A stretch of DNA of 6,536 nt from Candidatus Apopatocola equi. GTDB lineage: Bacteria; Bacillota; Clostridia; Oscillospirales; Oscillospiraceae. The position numbers and the translations under genes were made by a program. The notes beneath the pieces were generated by a model, which worked only from the letters and a program-made list of their open reading frames with translations, made no database searches and was not told the origin of the DNA. Shown one piece after another: positions 1 to 5,542 of the stretch (its first letter is position 1; every line of letters begins with the position of its first letter). The DNA lies in assembly GCA_018065965.1 (NCBI GenBank), contig JAGHSH010000261.1, positions 1-6,536 of the forward strand, read 5' to 3'.

Positions 1-25
1 GCAAAAGGACTGCGGATTTTTTCAT
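1..25 (-). CDS. 5' end of a divergent gene, probably exported protein (partial)
   Basis: Reading leftwards on the minus strand, an ATG at 25-23 opens the frame MKKSAVLL before the window ends. Two lysines followed by small and hydrophobic residues is how signal peptides and lipoprotein leaders begin, so an exported product is a reasonable guess, but eight codons cannot show a function. The start is chosen because a very good minus-strand promoter lies about 40 bp upstream; a weak GAGA ribosome-binding stretch sits roughly 8 nt before the ATG. The nearby upstream ATG (minus strand, about 37) closes after four codons. The gene is divergent from the hexokinase operon. Confidence 0.42.
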
Positions 26-62
26 AGAACGAATCTCATTTCTTTTATCAGTATCAGCCGTT

Positions 63-91
63 ATTATAAAGGTTTTTTCCCCTTTTGTCCA
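63..91 (-). promoter_or_regulatory. Sigma-A-type promoter for the divergent leftward gene
   Basis: On the minus strand, TGGACA (91-86, five of six matches to the -35 consensus) and TATAAT (68-63, a perfect -10) are separated by exactly 17 bp. Transcription would start near 56 and leave a leader of about 30 nt before the ATG at 25. No riboswitch or operator is evident in so short a leader. Confidence 0.65.
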
Positions 92-110
92 GTTTTGCCG
101 CAATTCTCTG

Positions 111-139
111 TTTCTTTTTTCCTTCCCCTGTGGTATAAT
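111..139 (+). promoter_or_regulatory. Extended -10 promoter for the hexokinase operon
   Basis: TGGTATAAT at 131-139 matches the extended -10 consensus TGnTATAAT exactly. The hexamer 17 bp upstream (111-116, TTTCTT) is a poor -35, which the TG extension can compensate for. Transcription would begin near 145-147, giving a leader of only about 20-25 nt. The promoter is back to back with the leftward one, with about 40 bp between their -10 and -35 elements, so a regulator bound between them could affect both. Confidence 0.65.
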
Positions 140-165
140 CCGGGAAAAACTGCGAATCGGAGCGT

Positions 166-1446
166 ATGACCATGGATGCCAGAAAAGCTGCCCGGGAACT
201 GCTGCTGCGCCACTCCATGCATCCGGAGCTGCTGGAGCTTCCCGCCATTGTCCGGGACTTCAGAGCCGAGATGCTGGCGGGCTGCAGGGCTAAGCCCTCC
301 TCCCTTGGGATGTATCCCGCCTATATCAACACCGCCTCAGCCCCTGCGGAGGGGAAGGTACTCGTCATTGATGCCGGCGGCACCAATCTCCGGCTGGCGC
401 GGCTCTCCTATAAGGATGGGACGCTCTCCATTGAGGAGATGAAAAAGCGCTCCATGCCCGGCACCGGCGGCGCTGTGACCGCCGATGAATTCTTCCGCAC
501 CCTGGCGGAGGAGCTGCTCCCTCTCTGCGAGGAGGTGGAGCGTGCCTGCTTCTGCTTCTCCTATCCCTCCGAGGTGCTTCCGGACGGGGACGGTCTGGCC
601 GTTCGTCTGACGAAGGAGCTCTGCGTGGAGGGGCTGCCCGGTATGCGTCTGTGCGCACCTCTGGAGGCCGAGCTTGTCCGGCTGGGGGCCCCCGGTCACC
701 GGCGCTGGCGTGTGATCAATGACACGGTCAGCACGCAGCTGTGCGGCATGGCGCAGAACACCGAGCCCTGCGATGATCACATCGGCTTCATTCTCGGCAC
801 GGGCTTCAATATGTGCGCCAATGTGGACTCCGCGCTCCTGCTCAAGGCTCCCGCTGCCGCCGGGCTTGGCAGCAGCTGCATTGTGAATTTTGAAAGCGGC
901 GGCTTTGGCCGCTTCCCCCGGGGCACGGCGGACAGGGAGCTGGATGCCGCCAGCGACGCCCCCGGTGCGCAGCTGGTGGAAAAGTGCATCAGCGGCGCTT
1001 ATCAGGCGCCTCTGCTCCGGCAGACCCTGCTGCTGGCGATCCGGGAGGGTCTTTTCTCCGCCGAGGCCGCTGCGCTCATCCCCTCTCTGTCCCTCACCGC
1101 CGCCCATGTCAGCGCCCTTGCGGAGGAGAATGCACCCTGTGTGTTCCCTGCGCTGAGCAGTGCCGATTATGCGCTGCTGCAGGAGCTGAACCGGCTGCTG
1201 CTGGAGCGCTCTGCCATGCTGGCCGCCGCCTGTCTGGCAGCTGCGGTGGAGAGCCGGGAGCTTCCCGCCGGAAGCCGCGTCTGCATCTGTGCCGACGGCA
1301 CCACCTTCGCGCGCAACCCGCTGCTGCGTCCCCGCACCGACTTCTGGCTTTCCGAGCTTCTGCAGCCCTCCGGCGTCCGTGCGTTCTTCTATCAGGTCTC
1401 CGACGCGACCCTGCTGGGCACCGCCTATGCCGCTCTGCTGCCATGA
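166..1446 (+). CDS. Eukaryotic-type hexokinase (glucokinase), 426 aa
   Basis: Predicted cytosolic ATP-dependent sugar kinase making glucose 6-phosphate, of the two-domain actin-fold hexokinase family typical of eukaryotes rather than the short bacterial ROK or Glk type. Visible motifs: phosphate-1 loop DAGGTNLR at 69-76; sugar-binding FSYP at 131-134 with TK at 149-150; NDT at 185-187 with catalytic Asp186; phosphate-2 GTG at 211-213; NFESGGFG at 241-248 with the glucose-contacting Glu243; PGAQLVEKCISGAY at 266-279, matching the PGxQLFEKMISGMY of yeast and animal enzymes; and a C-terminal adenosine-side ADGTTF at 376-381. Length is near the usual 440-480 aa. A CGGAG stretch (158-162) is only 3 nt from the ATG at 166 but 9 nt from the ATG at 172, so the true start may be two codons later. 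It is the first operon gene and overlaps the next by ATGA. Sugar specificity cannot be read from sequence. Confidence 0.88.
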   Translation: MTMDARKAARELLLRHSMHPELLELPAIVRDFRAEMLAGCRAKPSSLGMYPAYINTASAPAEGKVLVIDAGGTNLRLARLSYKDGTLSIEEMKKRSMPGTGGAVTADEFFRTLAEELLPLCEEVERACFCFSYPSEVLPDGDGLAVRLTKELCVEGLPGMRLCAPLEAELVRLGAPGHRRWRVINDTVSTQLCGMAQNTEPCDDHIGFILGTGFNMCANVDSALLLKAPAAAGLGSSCIVNFESGGFGRFPRGTADRELDAASDAPGAQLVEKCISGAYQAPLLRQTLLLAIREGLFSAEAAALIPSLSLTAAHVSALAEENAPCVFPALSSADYALLQELNRLLLERSAMLAAACLAAAVESRELPAGSRVCICADGTTFARNPLLRPRTDFWLSELLQPSGVRAFFYQVSDATLLGTAYAALLP

Positions 1447-2240
1447 AACGAATTCTCTGCTTTCTTCTTTTGGCCGCTCTGCTGACCCTCAGCGTTTTTG
1501 CCACGGACAACAACGATTTTTTCAACGACCACGCCCAGGAGTGCGTCTATGACGGCCGGGATTACTCCCTCAACGGCCCTGCCGGCTATGTGGCCGTGCT
1601 GGACGCGCCCGGCGGCCTGACGCAGGATTACCTGCTGAACGAGCAGGCGCTGACGGTTTTCGGCGTTTACCGGGACGCTTCCGGTGCTCTTTGGGCGCAG
1701 CTTCGCTATACCCCCCTGGGACGGGGGCTTGCTTTCTCCGATGTGGACGGGCAGCGCATCGGCTGGGCGTCCCTTTCTCTGCTCTACCGTGAATGCGACA
1801 AAGAGGATTTTCTGGCCGACCACGCCGAGGAGTTCGTGAACCGCCCTCTCCGACTTCGGCTTTCGACACATCCGGACACTACCCTGTGGGTCACGCCCTT
1901 CTCTGCTGAGCCCTGCGGCTATCTCCGCTGGTATGTCGGCGAGGAGGACGCCCTGCTCAGCTTCCCTGCCTGGTGGCGGGATGCGGAGGGCTCCCGCTGG
2001 GCGCTCTGGGAGGACAGCTTCATCTGTCTGGACGATCCCCAGCGCAGGGAGAACGGCTTTGCGGCTGAGCAGGCCGTGCTCTATCCCGCAGCCGCCTTCG
2101 ATGCGCTGCCGCAGGTGGTGGAACAGCCCCGTCCCGCTGAGCCTGTTTCCTATCTCCCCTATTATTTTCTCACCGGTGCTCTGGTGCTGGGTCTTCTGGC
2201 GCTTATCATAACGATTATTTCAAAACAGGAAAGGAAGTAA
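1443..2240 (+). CDS. Secreted, membrane-anchored protein with two SH3-like modules, 265 aa
   Basis: The product begins MKRILCFLLLAALLTLSVFA, a classic signal peptide with a likely cut after Ala20 (VFA|TD). It ends with a hydrophobic segment (about 240-259) and the basic tail SKQERK, so the body should be outside the cell and anchored by its C-terminus. The exported part contains two similar units: DFFNDHAQECV (25-35) with YRDASGALWA (76-85), and DFLADHAEEFV (122-132) with WRDAEGSRWA (178-187). The spacing and the Gly/Trp-containing strands (GWASL at 107-111) fit bacterial SH3-like folds, which often bind cell wall or ligands; this is inference. Four exported cysteines (34, 118, 158, 195) could form disulfides. 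The ATG overlaps the hexokinase stop (ATGA) with no clear ribosome binding site, so translation is probably coupled. The same frame is open upstream inside the hexokinase gene, but the signal peptide fixes this start. The role is unknown. Confidence 0.82.
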   Translation: MKRILCFLLLAALLTLSVFATDNNDFFNDHAQECVYDGRDYSLNGPAGYVAVLDAPGGLTQDYLLNEQALTVFGVYRDASGALWAQLRYTPLGRGLAFSDVDGQRIGWASLSLLYRECDKEDFLADHAEEFVNRPLRLRLSTHPDTTLWVTPFSAEPCGYLRWYVGEEDALLSFPAWWRDAEGSRWALWEDSFICLDDPQRRENGFAAEQAVLYPAAAFDALPQVVEQPRPAEPVSYLPYYFLTGALVLGLLALIITIISKQERK

Positions 2241-2245
2241 AACCT

Positions 2246-3382
2246 ATGGCAGTTATTCGCAATCAACTGGGCAAGCTGGACGAGAATGTTTCCCGTCTGG
2301 GCTTTGGCTGCATGCGTCTCCCCACCCAGGCCGACGGCAAGATCGACCGGGCGCAGGTAGCTAAGATGTTCGACTACGCCATCGCCAACGGCGTGAACTA
2401 CTTTGACACTGCTTTCATGTATCACAACGGCGAGAGTGAGGTCGTTGTGGGTGAGACCCTCGCCAAGTATGACCGTTCTCAGTACTATGTGACCACCAAG
2501 CTCCCCGTGATGATGATCAAGACCATGAACAAGGCCCATGAGTGCTATGCCACCCAGCGCGAGCGGCTGAAGCTGGACAAGTTCGACCACTATCTGCTTC
2601 ACGGTCTTAACGCCGGCAGCTGGAAAACCGTCAAGGAGCTGGGTCTGATCGACTATATGTTCGATCTCAAGGCCAAGGGCGAGATCGACGCTGTGGGCTT
2701 CTCCTTCCACGATGAGTACCCCCTCTTCGAGGAGATCATCAACTCCGCTCCCTGGGATCTCTGCCAGATCCAGTACAACTATCTGGACGAGTATGTGCAG
2801 GCCGGCAACAAGGGCTATGACCTCTGCAAGGAAAAGGGCATCCCCATGGTCATCATGGAGCCCATCCGCGGCGGCGCGCTGGCCAAGCTCACTGACGATC
2901 TGGAGGCCGAGTACAAGCGCATCGCCCCCGAGCGCAGCATTGCTTCCTGGGCTCTGCGCTGGGTGAAGGATCATGACAATTGCAAGGTCACTCTCTCCGG
3001 TATGTCCGACTTCTCTCAGGTGGTCGACAATATCAACACCTTCTCCGACCCCACTCCCCTCTCTGAGGAAGAGCAGGCCGCAATCGCTCACACCGTGAAG
3101 GTCATGGAAGAGCGCCGCGGCAACGGCTGCACCGGCTGCCGCTACTGCATGCCCTGCCCCAACGGCGTGGATATCCCCGGCGTGTTCCGCAGCTGGAACA
3201 CCTACCACAAGTTCCGCCAGTACAGCATGGTCGCCCGGGGTTGGGATCACATGAGCCCCGACAGCAAGCCTGACTCCTGCGTGGAGTGCGGTCTGTGCGA
3301 GGAGCAGTGCCCCCAGCACCTGGACATCCGCAACGACCTGAAGAAGGCCGCCGAGCAGCTCAACAGCAAGTGCTTCGGCTGA
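2246..3382 (+). CDS. Aldo/keto reductase with C-terminal double [4Fe-4S] domain, 378 aa
   Basis: Predicted cytosolic NAD(P)-dependent oxidoreductase of the iron-sulfur aldo/keto reductase group (COG1453 type), common in Clostridia and of mostly unknown substrate. The TIM-barrel part (about 1-270) opens with LGFGCMRLP (18-26) and carries the complete catalytic tetrad: Asp54 and Tyr59 in NYFDTAFMYH, Lys85 in VTTKLP, His119 in YLLHG. MEPIRGGALAKL (204-215) is a typical family strand. The tail holds two cluster motifs: Cys295, 298, 301, 304 (CTGCRYCMPCP) and Cys345, 348, 351, 355 (CVECGLCEEQCP). AAGGAAG (2231-2237), 8 nt before the ATG and overlapping the previous stop, is a good ribosome binding site. 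Codon choice (CTC, ATC, AAG, GGC) is more biased than in the two upstream genes, suggesting higher expression. A terminator follows after 13 bp. The clusters suggest exchange of electrons with ferredoxin-like partners, which is inference. Confidence 0.92.
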   Translation: MAVIRNQLGKLDENVSRLGFGCMRLPTQADGKIDRAQVAKMFDYAIANGVNYFDTAFMYHNGESEVVVGETLAKYDRSQYYVTTKLPVMMIKTMNKAHECYATQRERLKLDKFDHYLLHGLNAGSWKTVKELGLIDYMFDLKAKGEIDAVGFSFHDEYPLFEEIINSAPWDLCQIQYNYLDEYVQAGNKGYDLCKEKGIPMVIMEPIRGGALAKLTDDLEAEYKRIAPERSIASWALRWVKDHDNCKVTLSGMSDFSQVVDNINTFSDPTPLSEEEQAAIAHTVKVMEERRGNGCTGCRYCMPCPNGVDIPGVFRSWNTYHKFRQYSMVARGWDHMSPDSKPDSCVECGLCEEQCPQHLDIRNDLKKAAEQLNSKCFG

Positions 3383-3395
3383 TTTCTGCACCATA

Positions 3396-3428
3396 AAAAA
3401 TGCCTCACCGAAAGGGTGAGGCATTTTT
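3396..3428 (+). terminator. Intrinsic terminator of the plus-strand operon, bidirectional
   Basis: A perfect 14-bp stem (AAAAATGCCTCACC at 3396-3409 with its complement at 3415-3428) closes on a 5-nt loop GAAAG and ends in T5. It lies 13 bp after the reductase stop. Because the left arm starts with an A-run, the structure also works as a terminator on the minus strand, backing up the one at 3637-3668. Confidence 0.93.
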
Positions 3429-3495
3429 CTTTCTGATTGCAGCAGCGGCAGCGGAAGGGATCTCGGAGCTCATAGACACGCAGCGGTCTTAAATG

Positions 3496-3542
3496 CAGAA
3501 GCTCAGGCTTTCCGACGGCGGCATTTCGCCGCCGAGCCTCTG
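3496..3542. repeat. Imperfect inverted repeat (GC-rich hairpin)
   Basis: CGGCGGC (3516-3522) pairs perfectly with GCCGCCG (3528-3534) around the loop ATTTC. Outer arms can extend the stem: CAGAAGCTC (3496-3504) against GAGCCTCTG (3534-3542) with one mismatch, or AGGCT (3505-3509) against AGCCT (3535-3539). No T-run follows on either strand, so it is not an ordinary terminator. It could be part of a dispersed palindromic repeat. Confidence 0.5.
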
Positions 3543-3567
3543 TTCTCTTCTCCACCGCCCAGCGGCG

Positions 3568-3599
3568 CTCATTCTCTTTCTGCCGGGAAAGAAAATGAG
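3568..3599. repeat. Inverted repeat with 13-bp arms
   Basis: CTCATTCTCTTTC (3568-3580) and GAAAGAAAATGAG (3587-3599) are complementary at 12 of 13 positions around the loop TGCCGG. There is no T-run after it. It lies about 25 bp from the preceding hairpin, inside the same inter-terminator spacer. Confidence 0.55.
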
Positions 3600-3636
3600 G
3601 GGGTCTGCTCCTTGTCTGGGGACGGAAACTGACATG

Positions 3637-3668
3637 AAAAAACTGCCGTCTTGCGACGTCAGTTTTTT
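3637..3668 (-). terminator. Intrinsic terminator of the minus-strand hydrogenase operon
   Basis: AAAAAACTGCCGTC (3637-3650) and GACGTCAGTTTTTT (3655-3668) pair over 14 positions with one mismatch around a 4-nt loop. On the minus strand the stem ends in six Ts. It begins 11 bp after the frame-corrected stop of the ferredoxin subunit (TAA at 3682-3680), which supports that corrected gene end. The A/T-flanked symmetry makes it potentially bidirectional. Confidence 0.9.
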
Positions 3669-3679
3669 GCGGTGTTTCT

Positions 3680-4101
3680 TTATTCGGCCTTGGGAGCCTC
3701 GGGAGCCTTCTGGCAACGGGCTTCTTCTTGGGGCGCTCGTACTGGCCCTTGACGATGAGATCCTCATTCTTGGTAGCAGTCATGTGGAAATCGGGGGTCA
3801 GTTCGATGGCGTCCTTGGCGCAGAAGTCGGAGCAGAATCTGCAGAAGGTGCAGGAGGTCAGGTCGAAGCTGCGCTCGTAGACCTCTTTGTCCTCATCCTG
3901 ATCCACAAGAATGTTCTTGATGGCGCCGCCGGCGCAGACCTTCTCGCAAAGGCCGCACTTGATGCAGCGGTCAGAATGGAACACGATACGGCCGCGGTAG
4001 CCCTCAAAGGCTTCCTTGGGCTTGAAAGGGTACTCCTCGCAGTTGCTCTTCTTGAACATCTGCGTGATCGCTTCCTTCACAAAGGGAAAATCAAAAGCCA
4101 T
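3680..4101 (-). CDS. NuoI/EchF-like 2x[4Fe-4S] hydrogenase subunit, frameshifted near the 3' end
   Basis: Polyferredoxin subunit that would pass electrons from soluble ferredoxin to the small subunit of a group 4 membrane-bound hydrogenase on the cytoplasmic face (EchF, CooX, HycF and NuoI relatives). Two cluster motifs are complete: Cys46, 49, 52, 56 (CIKCGLCEKVC) and Cys84, 87, 90, 94 (CTFCRFCSDFC). In both, Ala follows the last Cys where Pro is usual. AAAGGAGGT (4118-4110) lies 8 nt before the ATG, which overlaps the upstream stop (TAATG). Anomaly: after Ala130 (GCC at 3714-3712) one base is missing. Adding one C restores an Ala/Pro-rich tail, QKAPEAPKAE, and a TAA at 3682-3680, giving 140 aa. 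As written the frame stays open to 3247, through two terminators and antisense to the reductase gene, giving 284 aa with an implausible Arg-rich tail. Both clusters lie upstream of the lesion, so function may survive. It could be a sequencing error. Confidence 0.85.
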
Positions 4102-4562
4102 TAGATCTGACCTCCTTTGTTCTTCATAGCCTTGCGCTTCTGCTCAAGGATCTGGGCAGCCTGATACAGGCCTTCCAGAACGGTCTCGGGCTTGGCAGCG
4201 CAGCCGGCGATGTCAACGTCCACATCCACATACTTGCTCAGGGGGCCGGCGTAGGGATAGCCGTCCTTGAACACGTTGCCGGAGGCGGGGCAGGAGCCCA
4301 TGGTCACGATGCAGCGGGGTTCGGGATCCTGCTCGATGGTACGCAGAACGCGGTCCTTGATCTGAGCGGTGATGGGGCCGGTCACAACGACGATGTCGGC
4401 GTGACGGGGGGTACCGGCCAGACGGAAGCCCAGACGCTCGGCATCATAGCGGGGGGTCAGACCGGCAACCAGCTCGATGTCGCAGCCGTTGCAGCTGCCG
4501 GCATTGATGTGGAAGAGCCAGGGGGACTTGGCAGCAGACTTATTGATGAGATTATCAAACAT
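4101..4562 (-). CDS. NuoB/EchC-like small subunit of a group 4 [NiFe] hydrogenase-type complex, 153 aa
   Basis: Cytoplasmic-side subunit carrying the single proximal [4Fe-4S] cluster, linking the ferredoxin subunit to the large subunit. All four expected ligands are visible: Cys24 and Cys27 with Glu30 (SCNGCDIE at 23-30), Cys91 in MGSCP (88-92), and Cys121 in GCAAKPE (120-126). The last motif is usually GCPPRPE, so the two prolines are replaced by alanines. The CxxC spacing and short length (about 150 aa) fit Ech/Coo/Hyc small subunits rather than true complex I NuoB, which has an adjacent Cys-Cys pair, or the large periplasmic type with a Tat leader. A strong AGGAGG (4575-4570), 7 nt before the ATG, overlaps the upstream NuoH-like stop; 12 bp separate the two genes, and the downstream gene overlaps by 1 nt. 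Whether the complex is a true hydrogenase depends on a large subunit not seen here. Confidence 0.9.
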   Translation of the reverse strand: MFDNLINKSAAKSPWLFHINAGSCNGCDIELVAGLTPRYDAERLGFRLAGTPRHADIVVVTGPITAQIKDRVLRTIEQDPEPRCIVTMGSCPASGNVFKDGYPYAGPLSKYVDVDVDIAGCAAKPETVLEGLYQAAQILEQKRKAMKNKGGQI

Positions 4563-4574
4563 GATCTTTCCTCC

Positions 4575-5528
4575 TTACAGGCCGAACCAGGCCAGAACCA
4601 GGCTCACCAGAGCGAGACCGGCAACCACAGTCCAGTAGAACTTAAAGACCTGCTCAACCTTAAGACGAGCCAGAGAGGCACGGATCAGGGTCATGCTGAA
4701 GAAGGTGACGACCAGGCATTCCACGTAGAAAATGACGGCGTCCGCAGCGACGATGCCGGTGCCCTTGCCGCCCAGGAACAGGGCAGCGAACAGACCGGAA
4801 ACGACCAGCTGCTTCACGTAGTAGTTCAGCTTGAACACGCCCAGAGGAGCGCCGCTGTACTCAACCAGGGGACCTTCGCAGATCTCGGTCTCGGCCTCGG
4901 CCACGTCGAAGGGATGGCAGCCCACTTCGCAGGGGACGACCAGCAGCATGGCGAGGGCGGCGGGGATCATGCTCCACTGGCAGATCATGGCGCCGTTGGC
5001 AGCCTGATAGTCGGCAATGGCCTTCATGGAGAAGGTAACGCCGTCGCCGCCGGCCTTCCTGCCGATGGCAAGAAGAACCATGACCAGAGGAAGCTCGAAG
5101 GAGATCACGCTGACCATCTCACGGGAAATACCGACGCCGGCGTAGGGAGAGCCGGAGGCAGCACCGCCGATGATGATGGAGGCAGCGGGAATGGTGAGCA
5201 GGTAGATGATAACGATCATATCGGCGTTAATGTCGCCGAAAGCGGAGAAGCCGAACTGGGGCAGGAGCAGCATGATGGTGACCAGAGCCACAAAGCCTAC
5301 CACAGGGGCGCCCAGGAACACAGGCTTGTTAGCCTCGTAGGGGATGATGGTCTCCTTGCCCATGAGCTTCATGAAGTCATAGAAGGGCTGGAGAATCGGG
5401 GGTCCGATACGCTGCTGCATCTTGGCATAGACCTTGCGGTCAAGACCGTTGAGCAGCGTGCCGCCCACGAAGCAGAACAGAGCGCCGGGGAAAACGAGAA
5501 TATAGAAAAGCCACATCCAGTTAAACAT
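4575..5528 (-). CDS. NuoH/EchB-like membrane subunit (complex I subunit 1 family), 317 aa
   Basis: Integral membrane subunit that joins the soluble hydrogenase module to the antiporter-like subunits and forms part of the ion path. Family signatures are clear: RIGPPILQPFYDFMKLMGKE at 40-59, SPYAGVGISREM at 127-138 followed by ISFE at 142-145, and PFDVAEAETEICEGPLVEYS at 206-225. These carry the conserved acidic residues (Glu211, 213, 215, 219, 223) thought to act in coupling. About eight hydrophobic segments are visible (roughly 5-24, 71-90, 104-121, 140-156, 185-201, 240-256, 262-282, 298-315), and the length is normal for EchB/CooK/HycD. The start ATG has a near-perfect ribosome binding site (GAGGAGGTGA, 5545-5536) about 7 nt upstream, which overlaps the stop codon of the NuoL-like gene, so the two are tightly coupled. 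Confidence 0.94.
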   Translation of the reverse strand: MFNWMWLFYILVFPGALFCFVGGTLLNGLDRKVYAKMQQRIGPPILQPFYDFMKLMGKETIIPYEANKPVFLGAPVVGFVALVTIMLLLPQFGFSAFGDINADMIVIIYLLTIPAASIIIGGAASGSPYAGVGISREMVSVISFELPLVMVLLAIGRKAGGDGVTFSMKAIADYQAANGAMICQWSMIPAALAMLLVVPCEVGCHPFDVAEAETEICEGPLVEYSGAPLGVFKLNYYVKQLVVSGLFAALFLGGKGTGIVAADAVIFYVECLVVTFFSMTLIRASLARLKVEQVFKFYWTVVAGLALVSLVLAWFGL

Positions 5529-5542
5529 TCTGCTTCACCTCC

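Larger units (their letters stand above)
3431..3636. other. Non-coding convergent spacer between two terminators
   Basis: Together with its two flanking terminators this forms a 297-bp gene-free stretch (3383-3679) between two converging operons. I find no convincing coding frame, promoter or tRNA. The interior is GC-rich, unlike the AT-rich promoter region at the left end, and contains two strong hairpins listed separately. Open frames crossing it on either strand lack ribosome binding sites and family resemblance. Confidence 0.6.

Noticed and set aside
69..86. AAAGG...CCTTT as a terminator hairpin upstream of the hexokinase
   Set aside because: The stem is only about five weak pairs and overlaps the minus-strand promoter spacer.
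337..1107. Minus-strand open frame inside the hexokinase gene
   Set aside because: The hexokinase motifs on the plus strand are complete; the antisense product is low-complexity and has no supported start.
984..1442. Upstream extension of the surface-protein frame into the hexokinase gene
   Set aside because: The extension is an Arg/Cys/Ala-rich shadow of the hexokinase, and a canonical signal peptide begins at 1443.
2181..2218. Possible internal promoter before the reductase (TATCAT at 2204-2209, GATTAT at 2213-2218)
   Set aside because: Neither has a recognisable -35 at the right spacing, and the stretch encodes the membrane anchor of the preceding protein. The reductase's stronger codon bias leaves a separate promoter possible but unsupported.
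2162..3424. Long minus-strand open frame opposite the aldo/keto reductase
   Set aside because: It is the antisense of a gene with all catalytic and cluster residues intact. Its product is a low-complexity mix rich in Val, Ala, Leu and His with no recognisable motif, and the frame is open because of biased codon use.
3493..4104. Plus-strand open frame across the spacer and the ferredoxin-subunit gene
   Set aside because: Its second half is the antisense of the cysteine-cluster gene, it crosses a terminator, and it has no ribosome binding site.
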